A stretch of DNA of 64,000 nt from Arthrinium phaeospermum (Eukaryota > Ascomycota > Sordariomycetes > Amphisphaeriales > Apiosporaceae). Below, in pieces: positions 1 to 10,637 of the stretch (the stretch's first letter is position 1; each line of letters opens with the position of its first letter). Position numbers and translations under genes: made by a program. Location: assembly GCA_006503535.1 (NCBI GenBank), contig QYRS01000007.1:2943532-3007531 (forward strand), read 5' to 3'. Under the pieces are notes generated by a model that was not told the origin of the DNA, searched no databases, and saw only the letters and a program-made list of their open reading frames with translations.

Positions 1-174
1 CAGTCACAACAATATGTGTGCGACCCAGTACCCCCTTGGTGCTCGGGACCCAACCTGAGACCCAGAAGAACACGCAGCAGCGTCAAAGTCAGTACATACT
101 TTAAATGAGTGGATTTGCCGCTGCTAGCGAAGTTCTAAGTCAGTTGGGGCCTTGGTGGCTAGGCTAGTCCTGTC

Positions 175-3100
175 GAGATCCTCCTACCCTCCGCCAAATT
201 CATATTAGACACTACCATGTCTAGCCCACGTCGACGCTTCACACGCACCGGGACCCAGAGACTTGAACTCTAGCGAGACAGCTTGCAGCGGTGATTGCAA
301 TCTTCCGTGCAGGTTCCCAGTTCAACTGCATATTGGCTGTCGACTTGTCTATATCTAGATCCTTTTACCCCCTGATCAACGAAGGATAATGTCCCAGCTA
401 GACGACATCAGAATGAATTCACATCTTGCCAACCGCTTTGGAACACCCTTTTGTAGCCCAAGAGGCGATTTCAAGTCCATTAAACGTGTATCCGCGGGGA
501 AATTCAGGTCCGAAACCTTCTACCCCCCAGACGAGTGGAAAGCTAACACTGGAATCAAACCAAGGCGCATCCACTCCCAGCTTTGCCCCTCGCCTTCCCA
601 TACTCAAATGAATGCCAAGTGTGAGTTTCGGTCTAATTGCAGGCTTCCTTGGCGAGATATGCATGTTGAGATCCTTCTACCCCCTGGGTGCTCGGAAGCT
701 GACAACACATTGAATTGACGACGGGACAAGACGAGACTTTGGCTGCGGGCAGTTTACCACACGTCTGAGCTGCATATGAAGTTTGGCAGCTATCGAACGC
801 TTGGCTGCTGATATATCCATATCGAAACCTTCTACCCCCTACTTTATTTGGGGAAAGGCGCCTTCTACCCTCATTGCATCCCGAGCGATATACCTTCCCC
901 AGTGACTTATATTTTCGCTCTAAAGTGCGGCCTGGGTCTCTCTGCCATCATATTTATCTGCTAACCTAGTTTGGTAGCTTCGGGACGGATGTAGCTCGAG
1001 ATATCTTCCCCCTCGTCTTCTACCCCCTCCCTATTATATGGTCCTGGCCCACTTGGATCTGCCAACCCATGCGTAAGTGCGCTCTCTAAGCTTGATGCAC
1101 TTTATTGCTAGGTCCTCTGGGTCTCCTGCCGAACTGCTGACAGAATCTCCGTGGCAGGGGCCAACGATGTTCATAGTCCGACAATTCGGTGTCTTCCACC
1201 CCCGCCATTGACGCTGAGTGTGCGTTCACAATAACCATTACCAATGGATTCCCGGCTGTCCTGCCGTGTTGTGGAGACATATACAAGCTAGTTTAAGTAG
1301 CTGCCGGGTCTATTTCCTTTGCCGCGGCTCGACTTCTGCCTTTTCAATCCTCCTACCCCCGGGATGCACCATGGCCGATGGACCTCGAAAACGGGCAGAA
1401 TTACACCCCGTCTTCTGCCAACAGCATTCTTCGGTCCAGCGCCACGCACTGACCAAGTTTGGTGGCGTTCTCGAGCGTGGTTCTGGAGATACAAGCTTAG
1501 CAACCTTCTACCCCCTAGATGTACCACCACGCATACCTACCGAAGGCGTCGAGCCTAGAGTCTACGACCTCTGCTGTGGCCTATGCAGTACAACAGATAC
1601 TCCTTGGCTGAATTTGAAGTTGATACCTCTTCATTTGCCCGAGATATAAGTCTTGAGGTCTTCTACCCCCTGAGATGCATTTGCCAATAGCTCTGCCCAT
1701 AAGCAACCTATGCGGGCAAGACTTGGCACATGCGTCAAACCTAATATAAGCTATCAGCTAATACAATCTCGGCGGGGTCGCATTCAGATCGTCGTCGTTG
1801 GTTCCCGCTCCCCATTTCCCACTCCCCATAACCCACCCGGCATCTCGGGACAGCGACTGTCGCGAACAACCCTTTGGAATATGGTGACTGCTAGATGGCC
1901 ACCGCCATCGGAATGCTTAGGCAGTCTGCTTTGCCAAGCTCTCATTTTCCAACTCTCATCATTATTGATGCTGCCACCAACAGGGCAGCACATATCAGCT
2001 GACATCCTCGACCACGACAACAACAAGAGGGGGTGAATCAGGCACTTCCATTTGGGTGTATCTACAACATGGGAAGCTTGCCAGGCAGCCATTGTACACA
2101 AGCAACATGGTCGCCCCATCACTCAGTCCACTGCGTTGTATGGGCCGCGGACCCAGGGGGTCGAAGGTGCCAGAGCGAATAGCAAGTGCAAATGGGCAGC
2201 CATCGCTCTGAAACTTGGTATGCGCTCTCCCATTAGCAAGGAAACGTTGGAAATCTATTCTTAGGTTGATTAGACCCTGTTGTGGTGGGTTGTGCATGGT
2301 AAGGTTATTAGGGGGTAGGAGACTGAAATGGGGATAAATGACCAACCGAGCGGCGGGCACGCCTGCCGCTTGGCTCATACCTCTCAAAAGACGTTTTTGC
2401 CTCGTAGAACAAGTTTCGGGCAAGTGAGAGACCTATTTGTTAAGATATCCGCGGTGTAATATACAGGGGGTAGAAGGATTGGTCAATATGTTGCACGCCT
2501 CTCAGTGACTAGAATGTGATAATCTTTGGTACATGACCTCTCCCATTACCTGGCTCTTCGAGCCCAACAGCCGCTTGGCTCCCTCTTGCGGTCTAGAATG
2601 GCGCTCATGCAATGACTTGAGCGGATGTGACAGGACGATGGGCCGAACGGTTTGACATGCCGCTGGGCTCGCCGTGTCGAATATATCTCACCAATGGACT
2701 GTACGGGTCATTCGTAGCTGATGATGTCAATCATCCCGTCGCCAACGCTTTTGCAGTCATGTCATTTGCCATTCACATGTCAGGGGGTAGAACGCTGACA
2801 ATCACACACAAGGTGGGGATAGAAGGATCAACAGCCTATGCCCCGGACACCAGGCGTTGGACACAAGAAAGAAGACATTCATCAGATGCGCCATGCCCGG
2901 AAGAGCCTGGGAACATGTTTTGGTAATTCCCCGGGCGAAATGGGGCCAGTTCTATCTGTTTGAAGGACAGGGGGTAGAAGGATTGACTACCGGCGCCACC
3001 TGCCCCGCGCTTTTGCAACTCGACCCAACTATCCCATACGCTGCGTCTAGCTCCAGGAAACTAGACTACAAGTTTTGGCGGCTCCCGGGGCGATCTTGGG

Positions 3101-3630
3101 TCAATTGCGTCAGTTCGAAAACTAAGGGGTAGAAGGATTGACTCACCACATCTCTCGTCCGATGATACCAATTGACAAGCCGACATCTGTGGCAAGCTCA
3201 GAACGTCATGAATAGGCGGACTGTGAAGTCTGGCGGCTCCTAGGAAGGTTCCGTGGTGGTTGTCGCTGGTCCGGTGACAGGGGCTAAGAGGCAGGTGTTG
3301 TCGGGCTGCGGGTAGAAGGTTTGACCCACCACACAGCCTCTCCAGAGACGACGACACCACATTTTTTACCATGTTCTGATAATTCAGGTTGTAATTAGCC
3401 GGAATGCTGGGTTTGGTGGCTCTCCGGGCGAGTCTGTGGTTGTCGCCGGCTCAATATCAGGGGGTAGAAGGTTGAAATCTGAATATCTTGGGCAATATGG
3501 CAGTTTGCCTCTTCAAACCAAGGCTGTAGACTCTCCTCACCTTGAAAGCGCTGTCTGCAAAGTTTGGGGCTCATAGAATCCGTTTTGGCTGCTATATTCA
3601 GCTTCGTGCTACCAGGGGGTAGAAGGATTG
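175..3630. repeat. Array of a phased 16-nt box at ~155-bp intervals, inverted halves
   Basis: A box close to ATCCTTCTACCCCCTG recurs with nucleosome-like spacing. On the + strand the C-run begins at about 187, 368, 523, 680, 835, 868, 1023, 1199, 1356, 1511 and 1666. The steps are 181, 155, 157, 155, 33, 155, 176, 157, 155 and 155. From 2311 on, the same box lies in the opposite orientation (CAGGGGGTAGAAGGAT), with G-runs at about 2311, 2466, 2782, 2815, 2970, 3126, 3309, 3460 and 3615. Both halves include one 33-bp doublet and steps of 155 or about 180. DNA between boxes shows no obvious unit-to-unit similarity, apart from a loose gagata-type word just outside the box in the left half. No convincing gene lies here; the small ORFs have no recognisable domains. 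Function unknown. Confidence 0.85.
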
Positions 3631-4452
3631 GTAAGCTATATTTCCCTGGTCACTTGACCTTTTGAGACCATATGACGTGCAGTAGGCTTGGATAAGCTGC
3701 CCCTGTCTCTCGGCTAGCTTCTGGGTTGATCCAGAACGGATCGCTGCCGGCCTATCGGTGGTCTTGGTGCGCGGGAGCAAAGGGACTCGACATCGACATG
3801 ACAGACATTCGCCACCTGCGGATGCAATCAATCTAGATAGATCGCAGCCCCGCTGGTTCTTGGGGACTCATTGGGCCATTGGGCTTGGGCCAATATGGTT
3901 CTTCCTTCATTTGGAATTTTCGTCGTCATGGCACAAGGCGACCGGATCCCTGCCTTACCAACCCCAGGGCCATCAAATGCGGGGTTTCCTGCACGTCAGC
4001 GTGATGCACCGAAGAACTTCAAGGGAGTGAAGGCATTGCAGATTGGTTGCTGGGTATCACACCCTTCGGCCAAGTATGTACCGGCCAAAAGTGCCTCGCC
4101 GATAGACAAGACTACAAATTAAGAACACATGAACATAAAATTCCTCGACATCGCAAGGCTACGGTCAAGTTAATTTCGTCATGGAAGGCTACAATCTACA
4201 ATGTCACAAACTGGCAGCATCACAACATCACACGGCATGGCACGGGAGAACAACAAGCATAAAAACGACCATTTCATTTTTCCTTTATCCATTCCAAAAA
4301 AAAAAAAAAAAGTGTGGAGAGAACCTCGCCGGGTTGAAAAACTCCATCTTGATGGCAAGCAGGGTTGACCTGCCGCCCAGTAGAAACAGTCCTCAACGAG
4401 TTGATGAACTCGAGTCAAGAATGCACTGTTGTAATAGGTAGACATTTGGGGT
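3631..4452. other. Gene-poor stretch with a poly-A tract
   Basis: I see no supportable gene here. A run of 16 A (4296-4311) lies downstream of the convergent end of the zinc-knuckle gene that stops at 4453. The short ORFs on both strands lack recognisable motifs. Confidence 0.5.
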
Positions 4453-5688
4453 CTACATGTCGACGTCTCGCGAGACATCCGCCATGCTCGTGGGCTTGGT
4501 CGGGACGGTGAACTCGGTATCAGGATCCTCGTCCTCGGAGTACTCGCTTTGAGGATAGTCGATCAGATCGTCCTCTCCGCCTTCCGGGAAAGGTGTCTCC
4601 GCTGCCTCGGCTGCCGCATCATACTGCTTCTGCCAATCCTTGCACCACGCCATGAACTTCTCCGCGGAGGAGGTGTTCTCTTCGACGCCGAGCTGGCCCG
4701 CAGGCTTGCGAGAGTAATCGAAGTCATCGAACTTCTTCTTGTCGATGGTCTTCGCAAAGTCGACTGACAAAGGCATGGATGTCCAGGGCCGGACGTGGTT
4801 ATGCGACGCTGCGCCCGTGATGTAGTCATAGGCGACATCCTCCCAAGCATCGTTGGCTATCATGGGAGGGAGGTTAGCTCGCTGGAGAACGAGGTTTCGC
4901 CACTTGTCCTCGTGGTCCCAGCCCTTGGCCACACGGCAGTTCAGGTAGGTGTGGGCCTTGCTGTTGTGCAGACCGCACGCGTGAATGAAGCCGTCCTCTG
5001 CGGGAGGGCCGGCGCAGTTGAGCACCTCGTGGCCAGTCTTGCCACACCAGCCGCAGGGACGTTCGGTCTTGCGTCGCTTGGCACCGCGGCCGCTCTTCCT
5101 CTTGTCATCGGACTTGTCATCCTTCTCGTTCTCGTCCTGCTTGGGTACAGGACCTGGGCCCTTGGCGGGCGAGGGAAGAGCGCGACGAGGGCGGCGACCA
5201 CGTTGGTCCTCGATGTTACGACGGGCCACCCGCTGGGCCTGTGCATCGTACCTTCGCAAAATGACGTCCGTCCGAGGCATCTGGCCATTGTGTTGTTCAG
5301 CCCATCGCTGGCCCAGAGGGCCGAGCAGTTCCGGGTCGGAAACAGTAGTGGACAAGACACCCGTGCTGGAAAGACTGGGGAACATGTTCTGCGTTCTGGG
5401 AGGGTTGGATATTCCCAGAAGGTGGCCGCCGCGAGTCGTGTTTAGGTCCACGAAAGCAGATGGCAAGCGGACGAAGTCTGGCAAGTCTGGCAGCAGACTG
5501 TTGATGCCGACACTGGGGCCAGCAGCCTTGTTATTGTCTTGCTCTCTGTTGACAGGAGCGGCGACACCAGGCATCGGGGTGTCTGGGTGAGCAGAACCCT
5601 CCTCGTCGTCATTCTTGGCAGCAGAGGCAGACGAGACGAGGTTGCTGAGCATGCCCTTGGCATGGTCGTTCATCTTCTGGTCAGACAT
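4453..5688 (-). CDS. Zinc-knuckle protein, probably nuclear, unknown function
   Basis: Uninterrupted 411-codon reading frame. A CX2CX4HX4C zinc knuckle (C212, C215, H220, C225) is followed by a variant CX2HX4HX4C (C238, H241, H246, C251). Just before the knuckles is a lysine/arginine-rich stretch (about residues 183-210) that reads as a nuclear localisation signal. The first ~110 residues and the acidic C-terminus (about 375-400) look disordered. CCHC knuckles of this type bind single-stranded nucleic acid or protein in fungal splicing and RNA-processing factors and in Gag-like proteins; which applies here cannot be told from sequence. No reverse transcriptase or protease domain is adjacent, so it is unlikely to be a retroelement Gag. 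The gene is divergent from the gene starting at 6227, with a shared 538-bp upstream region. Confidence 0.85.
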   Translation of the reverse strand: MSDQKMNDHAKGMLSNLVSSASAAKNDDEEGSAHPDTPMPGVAAPVNREQDNNKAAGPSVGINSLLPDLPDFVRLPSAFVDLNTTRGGHLLGISNPPRTQNMFPSLSSTGVLSTTVSDPELLGPLGQRWAEQHNGQMPRTDVILRRYDAQAQRVARRNIEDQRGRRPRRALPSPAKGPGPVPKQDENEKDDKSDDKRKSGRGAKRRKTERPCGWCGKTGHEVLNCAGPPAEDGFIHACGLHNSKAHTYLNCRVAKGWDHEDKWRNLVLQRANLPPMIANDAWEDVAYDYITGAASHNHVRPWTSMPLSVDFAKTIDKKKFDDFDYSRKPAGQLGVEENTSSAEKFMAWCKDWQKQYDAAAEAAETPFPEGGEDDLIDYPQSEYSEDEDPDTEFTVPTKPTSMADVSRDVDM

Positions 5689-6226
5689 CGTGGAAGTAAA
5701 ATGCTTGCAGAATCTGGATGACTTGCGCGATTTTTTCCTTTTGGCTTGCGATGATGAAGAGCAGTTGGAAGATGGGGGCTTGCGTGGGAAGAAGGGGATT
5801 CACAGCTTGACCCGCGAAAAATGCCCAAGTTACCAAAACACCAAGGTACGCGTCTCTTGGGTGGGGCACAACAATCAAACGGGTGAGCAGTGGAAAATAG
5901 AGCTTGCTACCTATCTGACAGGCTGTTTTGGGCAGTGGGGGCTTCAAATGGGTAGGTAGGTACTGTAGCCAGGCGCTCATCAATGAGGCATATGTCAAGT
6001 AAGCAGGGCAATTGATGAAGCCAACCTTAGCTGCCATGTACCTAATTTGATTCCCTTAAATGTCCACAATAAGGCGTGAGATGCAGGCGATTGAGTAATT
6101 GTTTGTGCGGTTCGATCTCAGGACTGACTTGACTTTGTAATTATCTGCAACCTTGTGACTTTTGCGATCTCGTACATCATCCACGCACCATTCCTCATCA
6201 AAGCCCATCAGAACCCAGCCTTCAAG

Positions 6227-7288
6227 ATGGACAAGATGCTGCAAAACCTCGTCGACCTGCGCGACGTCTTCCCTGGCGACCGCCGCAGCCAAGCCCTGTT
6301 TCTGCAGAACCAAATCGTCGTCCCCTTCGATGCCGCGGCTGCCGGCGCGGCCAACAAGCAGGACGAGCTTCACTCGACCAACGGCCTGGACATCCTCCTT
6401 CGCGTGGTCCGCCAGCTGGTCTCCTTCCAAGCCGACAAGTGGCTGGACCCGTCACCGGGAGAGGCCCCCAACCCGCTGCTCGAGCTGGCATGGGCTGATC
6501 TGGAGGTCGACAACGGCCAGCACACCCACAAGGCCCGCCTCGACGTCCTCAAGACCTTTTTCCCGGGAAAGGACCTGAGCAAGGAGGACCTCAGCTTCGA
6601 AGCTCTGGCCCGCCACAATCTCATGCACAAATCCATCTGGCGCCGGTTTCCCTTCCTCCTCCACGACCCCGAAACCATGTCGCGCAAGACAGGTAGTGGC
6701 GGATGGGAGAACGACAAGCCCAGCGAGGGCGAACAGGGAGACAAGGAGATGACGGAGCTCGCCGTGGACAGCCTTCTCTGCTACGACCCCGCCAAGTTCA
6801 AGTCTCTCCATGAGGCCATCGAGGACCGATTCGGCGTCTTCGTCGACCCGGAGCGCGGCCGGGACTACCACTTCCAGTTCAACGAGCCCGCCGTCATCCG
6901 CGTCCGGTACATCCCGCGCAATGTCAATGACAAGGACAACGAAGAGAATGTGATCCGCGTCGACAGCCGCCGGCTCATTCAGGGCCCTCAGCCAAACGTG
7001 GCGCTCGTTCCGGAGCCCGGCTCGAACATCGTCACCTACAACAAGATTGCCGTGGTCCATCTCCACGGCCGAACCAACCGCGACTTCTTGAAGATGTTCC
7101 ACCTCGACGGTTCCGTCTTGCCCGTCGAACAAGAGATGGAGGAATCGGACCAGTGCAGTGCATACATGTTCTACTACCTACGAGCGCCCTTGGTCAACAT
7201 CCGCGACACCTTCAGTATTGTGCAGCAGCCCGTTGCTATTGTCCGAGCCATGGACATCGCGGCCGGGGATGCCGAGCCTGCCTCATAG
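6227..7288 (+). CDS. Conserved-looking hypothetical protein, 353 aa
   Basis: An intact frame extends upstream to 6155. I chose the ATG at 6227 (MDKMLQN...) because the preceding 24 codons lack gene-like composition and fall in the leader. The protein is soluble and shows no signal peptide, membrane segment or catalytic motif that I recognise. Its third-position G/C-rich codon use is typical of the expressed genes in this window and argues that it is real. It is head-to-head with the zinc-knuckle gene. The antisense ORF at 6452-7132 is a shadow. Function unknown. Confidence 0.75.
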   Translation: MDKMLQNLVDLRDVFPGDRRSQALFLQNQIVVPFDAAAAGAANKQDELHSTNGLDILLRVVRQLVSFQADKWLDPSPGEAPNPLLELAWADLEVDNGQHTHKARLDVLKTFFPGKDLSKEDLSFEALARHNLMHKSIWRRFPFLLHDPETMSRKTGSGGWENDKPSEGEQGDKEMTELAVDSLLCYDPAKFKSLHEAIEDRFGVFVDPERGRDYHFQFNEPAVIRVRYIPRNVNDKDNEENVIRVDSRRLIQGPQPNVALVPEPGSNIVTYNKIAVVHLHGRTNRDFLKMFHLDGSVLPVEQEMEESDQCSAYMFYYLRAPLVNIRDTFSIVQQPVAIVRAMDIAAGDAEPAS

Positions 7289-7900
7289 ATAATCAATGGT
7301 GGTTGTTCAGTAGGATAGACAACATGGATGAAATCAAGATTTACGTATTGGTGATTGCTTGCAAATTGTGTGTATAATGACCGTGGTGTAATGTGACTAA
7401 CTATATTCTGGCCATTCAGCAGCCGCAAACCATCTACCAAGACATGTTGTAGCCTGATGTACAGATAGCGAAATGCAGAACAGCTTAAGGTGAACCTCAC
7501 CCTACTCGCAATCTAGATCGTCATCCCGTTCATGTGCAGCACTTGGACGTCGTCCAAAACCGTGTTGACACATGACTTAGGATGCTTATTTCCAAGAGAT
7601 GTGATATGCTCAGCAGGGCCTGCCACGGATACGCGCTAGCCCACAGACACAAGACGGATAATCAAGAAAGCAGCATACTATTCAAGTGACACATGGTGAC
7701 TAAAGGGAGTAACGAGAGGGAGAAAAACGAATGTATCAGCAAGCAATGTCAATCAATTCAGACTTATCTCCCCCCCTGGGGAGCTGTCTTGTACTAACTA
7801 AAGAAACGAAAAGAGAAATGAGTGCTGCCCGGCGGTATGACAGGCCAACTTCGGAGGTCATGGCGCCTCTGTGAAAAAGATTCCCTGCCCAATGGGTCTC
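7289..7900. other. Intergenic region, nothing recognised
   Basis: Presumed terminator region of the 6227-7288 gene. No ORF, RNA or repeat that I can support. Confidence 0.4.
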
Positions 7901-8186
7901 CTAGGCAGCCAGGTGACCAGGGCGCGCGGTAGACGCCTCCGAGGCGGACATGTAGGCGGCCAAAAAGCGTTCGCCCTCCTCGGTGATGGTGCCAGCTTCC
8001 TGGGCGAGCTTTATCTGCCGGTGTAGCAGCAGGCCGTGCACTGCCAGGTTCATCTGCATGTCGGCCAGACCTCCTCGGTCAGACTGAGGCGTTCGGAGAC
8101 CTCGTCCACGTAGGGCACAGTCTGGGCACCGCTGCTGATGAAGGCCTCGAGGGTCTTCTTGCAAGATTCCGGGGACTGAGATTCTA
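7901..8186 (-). pseudogene. Frameshifted gene fragment, unknown family
   Basis: A plausible 3' splice site (TTTTCTGTAG, exon from 8186) opens a frame reading ...SCKKTLEAFISSGAQ... to LSLTEEV. The frame then stops about 30 codons in. A second frame picks up immediately with GLADMQMNLAVHGLLL and runs to a stop at 7901. The two halves join into one credible helical protein segment only by changing frame near 8080. An intron of fewer than 20 nt would be required otherwise, so a disabling indel is the simplest reading. No upstream exon was found. Family not recognised. Confidence 0.4.
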
Positions 8187-8579
8187 CAGAAAAGAATAAG
8201 ACGTTAGCTAGAAGTAAACAAGAAGGTCTGATGTTTTTTCCCCCCGCAAGATTAGTAATGGCGTCAAGTTAAAACAGAATCAAGCTAAGACGTGTGGTGG
8301 GTAGATTTGTACCTGGCATTAAATTAGGATGCCTCAAAATTTTACCTGGGAGCCAGCCTTCGAATAGCTACCACTTACTTACTCAGGTACCTAACATTGA
8401 TAAAGTCCAGTTCCCCATCTGCGTGTCAACAATTCTCCAAAGCCCACCCACTTGCAGTGGTTCTCGTTGTCAATCGCCAAAAGGTCTCTCCATTGATCGT
8501 ATGTGCGCATCTCTACCTGCATCTCCCTACCACGTACTGATCCCTTATCAAGTACCCAAAATCGCATCCCGATCTCACG

Positions 8580-10637
8580 ATGGCCACCGAGACCACGCAC
8601 GAGCTGCGCTTTGCCTGGCGCCAGCGCCAGCAAGAGATTGACGACTTCGTCCGAGAACTCCCCTCCAAGAACATGTCGACCGCCTTCATTGTCGCCCAGC
8701 ACGCTGGAGGCAAAAGCACCACCCTGCCTGCCCATATCAGCGACTTGATGCAGCAGGGCGAGGATGAAACCTTCAAGAAGACAACGATTGTCTACCTGAT
8801 ACCGAGCAATACCGAGATGATGCTGCTAACGGGCTTCGTTCGCTCAGACAACTTCAAAGCCGGGCAGCTCAAGCCTAGCAAGATTAGAATAGACAGCTTT
8901 GTGAGCTTTTTGCCAAAGTTCGTGGCTATGACAGAACAGGTCTGCGCCACCGGTAGCCTTCTCCTGCTGCTCGACCTCGAGCTTTCTCCTTCCACCGAGG
9001 GAGAGGTTCTGCTGAGTCTTGCCCTGGAGTGGGCCGCCAAGACGGCGGCATCTTCACCCTTCAAGGGTAACGGTCTGGTGGTCCTGAGCTCCTATCGCTC
9101 ACCCCGGACTCTGGATGCTTTCACTCGGGTGGTAGGCCAGTCCCCGAAGCTCATCGAGGTGCCTCGGCTGGACGTCAACGTCGGCATGGGGCTGCTGGAA
9201 GAAGACGACATCGCGCACGTTAAGCGGCTTCTCCGCGCCCCGGCTGGCCGTCTTCGCGCCGTCGTCTTCCGTGACGAAGACTGGGACTACGACCTGGAAG
9301 TTAACGGCTTTGATCCCTCGGTGCTGGAAGACGACAAGAGTTCAGGCGACGTCAGCGAAGTCCTCAACGAGAACCGCCATGCCTGCGTCTCTCCTGGTTT
9401 CCCGTGCTCGTTCCCTGTCACCGGCCTGACCTATGTCATCACCTCGGGCATGATTCAAGTCCCGGTCTTCAACCGGGTCATCGGGCAGCCTGTCTTGCAG
9501 CGACGAAGAATCACGCAGCTCGAATACCAACAACAGCTGTCGTGGGCCCACAAGGCGGCCGTCCCGGACGACGTCATGTTTTACCGGCCCGCGTCCGTCT
9601 TGGCGTCTCCACTGGATGAAGGGGTTGACGTCATGGGCCCGGCCTTCCTTGCCGACCGTTACCGGACCGTTCTCGAGTTCCTGGCCCGCTGGCCGGACAG
9701 GCCTTTCACTCGGATGCCCGTCCGCTGGCCCGTCAGCTGGCATATCCTCCGGGACTACTGCCGGAAGCTGAAGCTGTTCGGGTGCATTGAGAACTTCTTC
9801 GAGGACGGCCAGCAGGTCGATGGCGTCTACCACCTGACGTTGTTCGGCTTCAACCTCCTGGAACTCTGGCGCCGCGGGCTGGTGGAGGACTTTCACGCAA
9901 TCTGGCTCATTCAGACTGCACTGGACGGTCGTGACTCCAACTGGTCGAGCAATCTCGTCCGTGTGGCGCTTCGTCTTGCTGCCATCGTTCAAGTCGGTCC
10001 GCGGCTGTGTGGCAGGGTTGACGCCGCTGTCCAGCCATCCGTAGAACAGCTACAGGGCCACTCCATCGGCGTTGGTCGCTCCCAAGCCGCACTCGGCGGA
10101 CTGTGGCCGTCTCTGGGAATCTGGCAGAAGCTGTTCGCCGAGGGCCGTGTCAACATGCAATACGACGCCATTTCCACACTGGGCCCCATCATGGTCAACG
10201 GAGCTAACGTATTCAACATCTCGGTCAAAGTCGCCGAATACGAGTTGGTATGCGGCTATCAGCCCGTCGTGGAAGAGTCCCGGGAGACCGCCATCCGTGC
10301 GGATGAAGTGGCCGTCCTCGAGGAGGCCCTTCTCTGGGCCTTCATTGACCAGGTGGTCTTCTTCGACTACGAGCGCGGCAAATGGTTCGACGTCGCCACC
10401 TACTGTGAAGTCCAGCCCGGCGCAAAACAGCTGATCGACACAGACGAGCTTAGGGGCCGACCCGAGTTTGCGCACGGCTTCTTCGCCACTTGCGGCGATG
10501 TTGAGTTGGAGGGCGAAAAGCTCGTCGTGAGAGATGTGACGGCCGTGCCTAAGCACGCCGTTCGAAAAGTGGTCGACACAACGGGTCTGCCGTTCTCGAG
10601 GGCCCTAGCCACGCAGCTCCCTACCACCCCAACTTGA
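8580..10637 (+). CDS. Degenerate DEAH-box helicase-like NTPase, 685 aa
   Basis: An intact single frame with the architecture of DEAH/RHA RNA helicases but eroded motifs. A Walker A-like AQHAGGKSTT (K45) lies near the N-terminus. A motif Ia region follows at about 68-85. Motif II is DLEL (132-135) instead of DExH, and motif III is LSS (169-171). RecA-like domain 2 shows the family signature 'TYVITSGMIQVPVFNRVIG' (about 284-302) and 'LQRRRITQLEYQQQ' (about 306-319), but the expected QRxGRxGR motif VI reads QQQLSWAHKA. A winged-helix/ratchet-like region follows (about 355-435). Loss of motif II and VI residues suggests it binds but may not hydrolyse nucleotide, or acts as a regulatory scaffold (inference). 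An open frame this long with G/C-rich third positions argues against a simple pseudogene. Confidence 0.8.
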   Translation: MATETTHELRFAWRQRQQEIDDFVRELPSKNMSTAFIVAQHAGGKSTTLPAHISDLMQQGEDETFKKTTIVYLIPSNTEMMLLTGFVRSDNFKAGQLKPSKIRIDSFVSFLPKFVAMTEQVCATGSLLLLLDLELSPSTEGEVLLSLALEWAAKTAASSPFKGNGLVVLSSYRSPRTLDAFTRVVGQSPKLIEVPRLDVNVGMGLLEEDDIAHVKRLLRAPAGRLRAVVFRDEDWDYDLEVNGFDPSVLEDDKSSGDVSEVLNENRHACVSPGFPCSFPVTGLTYVITSGMIQVPVFNRVIGQPVLQRRRITQLEYQQQLSWAHKAAVPDDVMFYRPASVLASPLDEGVDVMGPAFLADRYRTVLEFLARWPDRPFTRMPVRWPVSWHILRDYCRKLKLFGCIENFFEDGQQVDGVYHLTLFGFNLLELWRRGLVEDFHAIWLIQTALDGRDSNWSSNLVRVALRLAAIVQVGPRLCGRVDAAVQPSVEQLQGHSIGVGRSQAALGGLWPSLGIWQKLFAEGRVNMQYDAISTLGPIMVNGANVFNISVKVAEYELVCGYQPVVEESRETAIRADEVAVLEEALLWAFIDQVVFFDYERGKWFDVATYCEVQPGAKQLIDTDELRGRPEFAHGFFATCGDVELEGEKLVVRDVTAVPKHAVRKVVDTTGLPFSRALATQLPTTPT

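Noticed and set aside
175..3630. CRISPR-like array of spaced boxes
   Set aside because: Eukaryotic chromosome, ~140-bp intervals, variable box sequence and orientation reversal; nothing like a CRISPR repeat-spacer array.
4453..5688. Retrotransposon Gag
   Set aside because: Has zinc knuckles but no adjacent protease, reverse transcriptase or LTRs; basic nuclear signal and intact isolated gene suggest a host protein.
6452..7132. 226-codon minus ORF
   Set aside because: Antisense to the 6227-7288 gene; composition mirrors its G/C-rich third positions.
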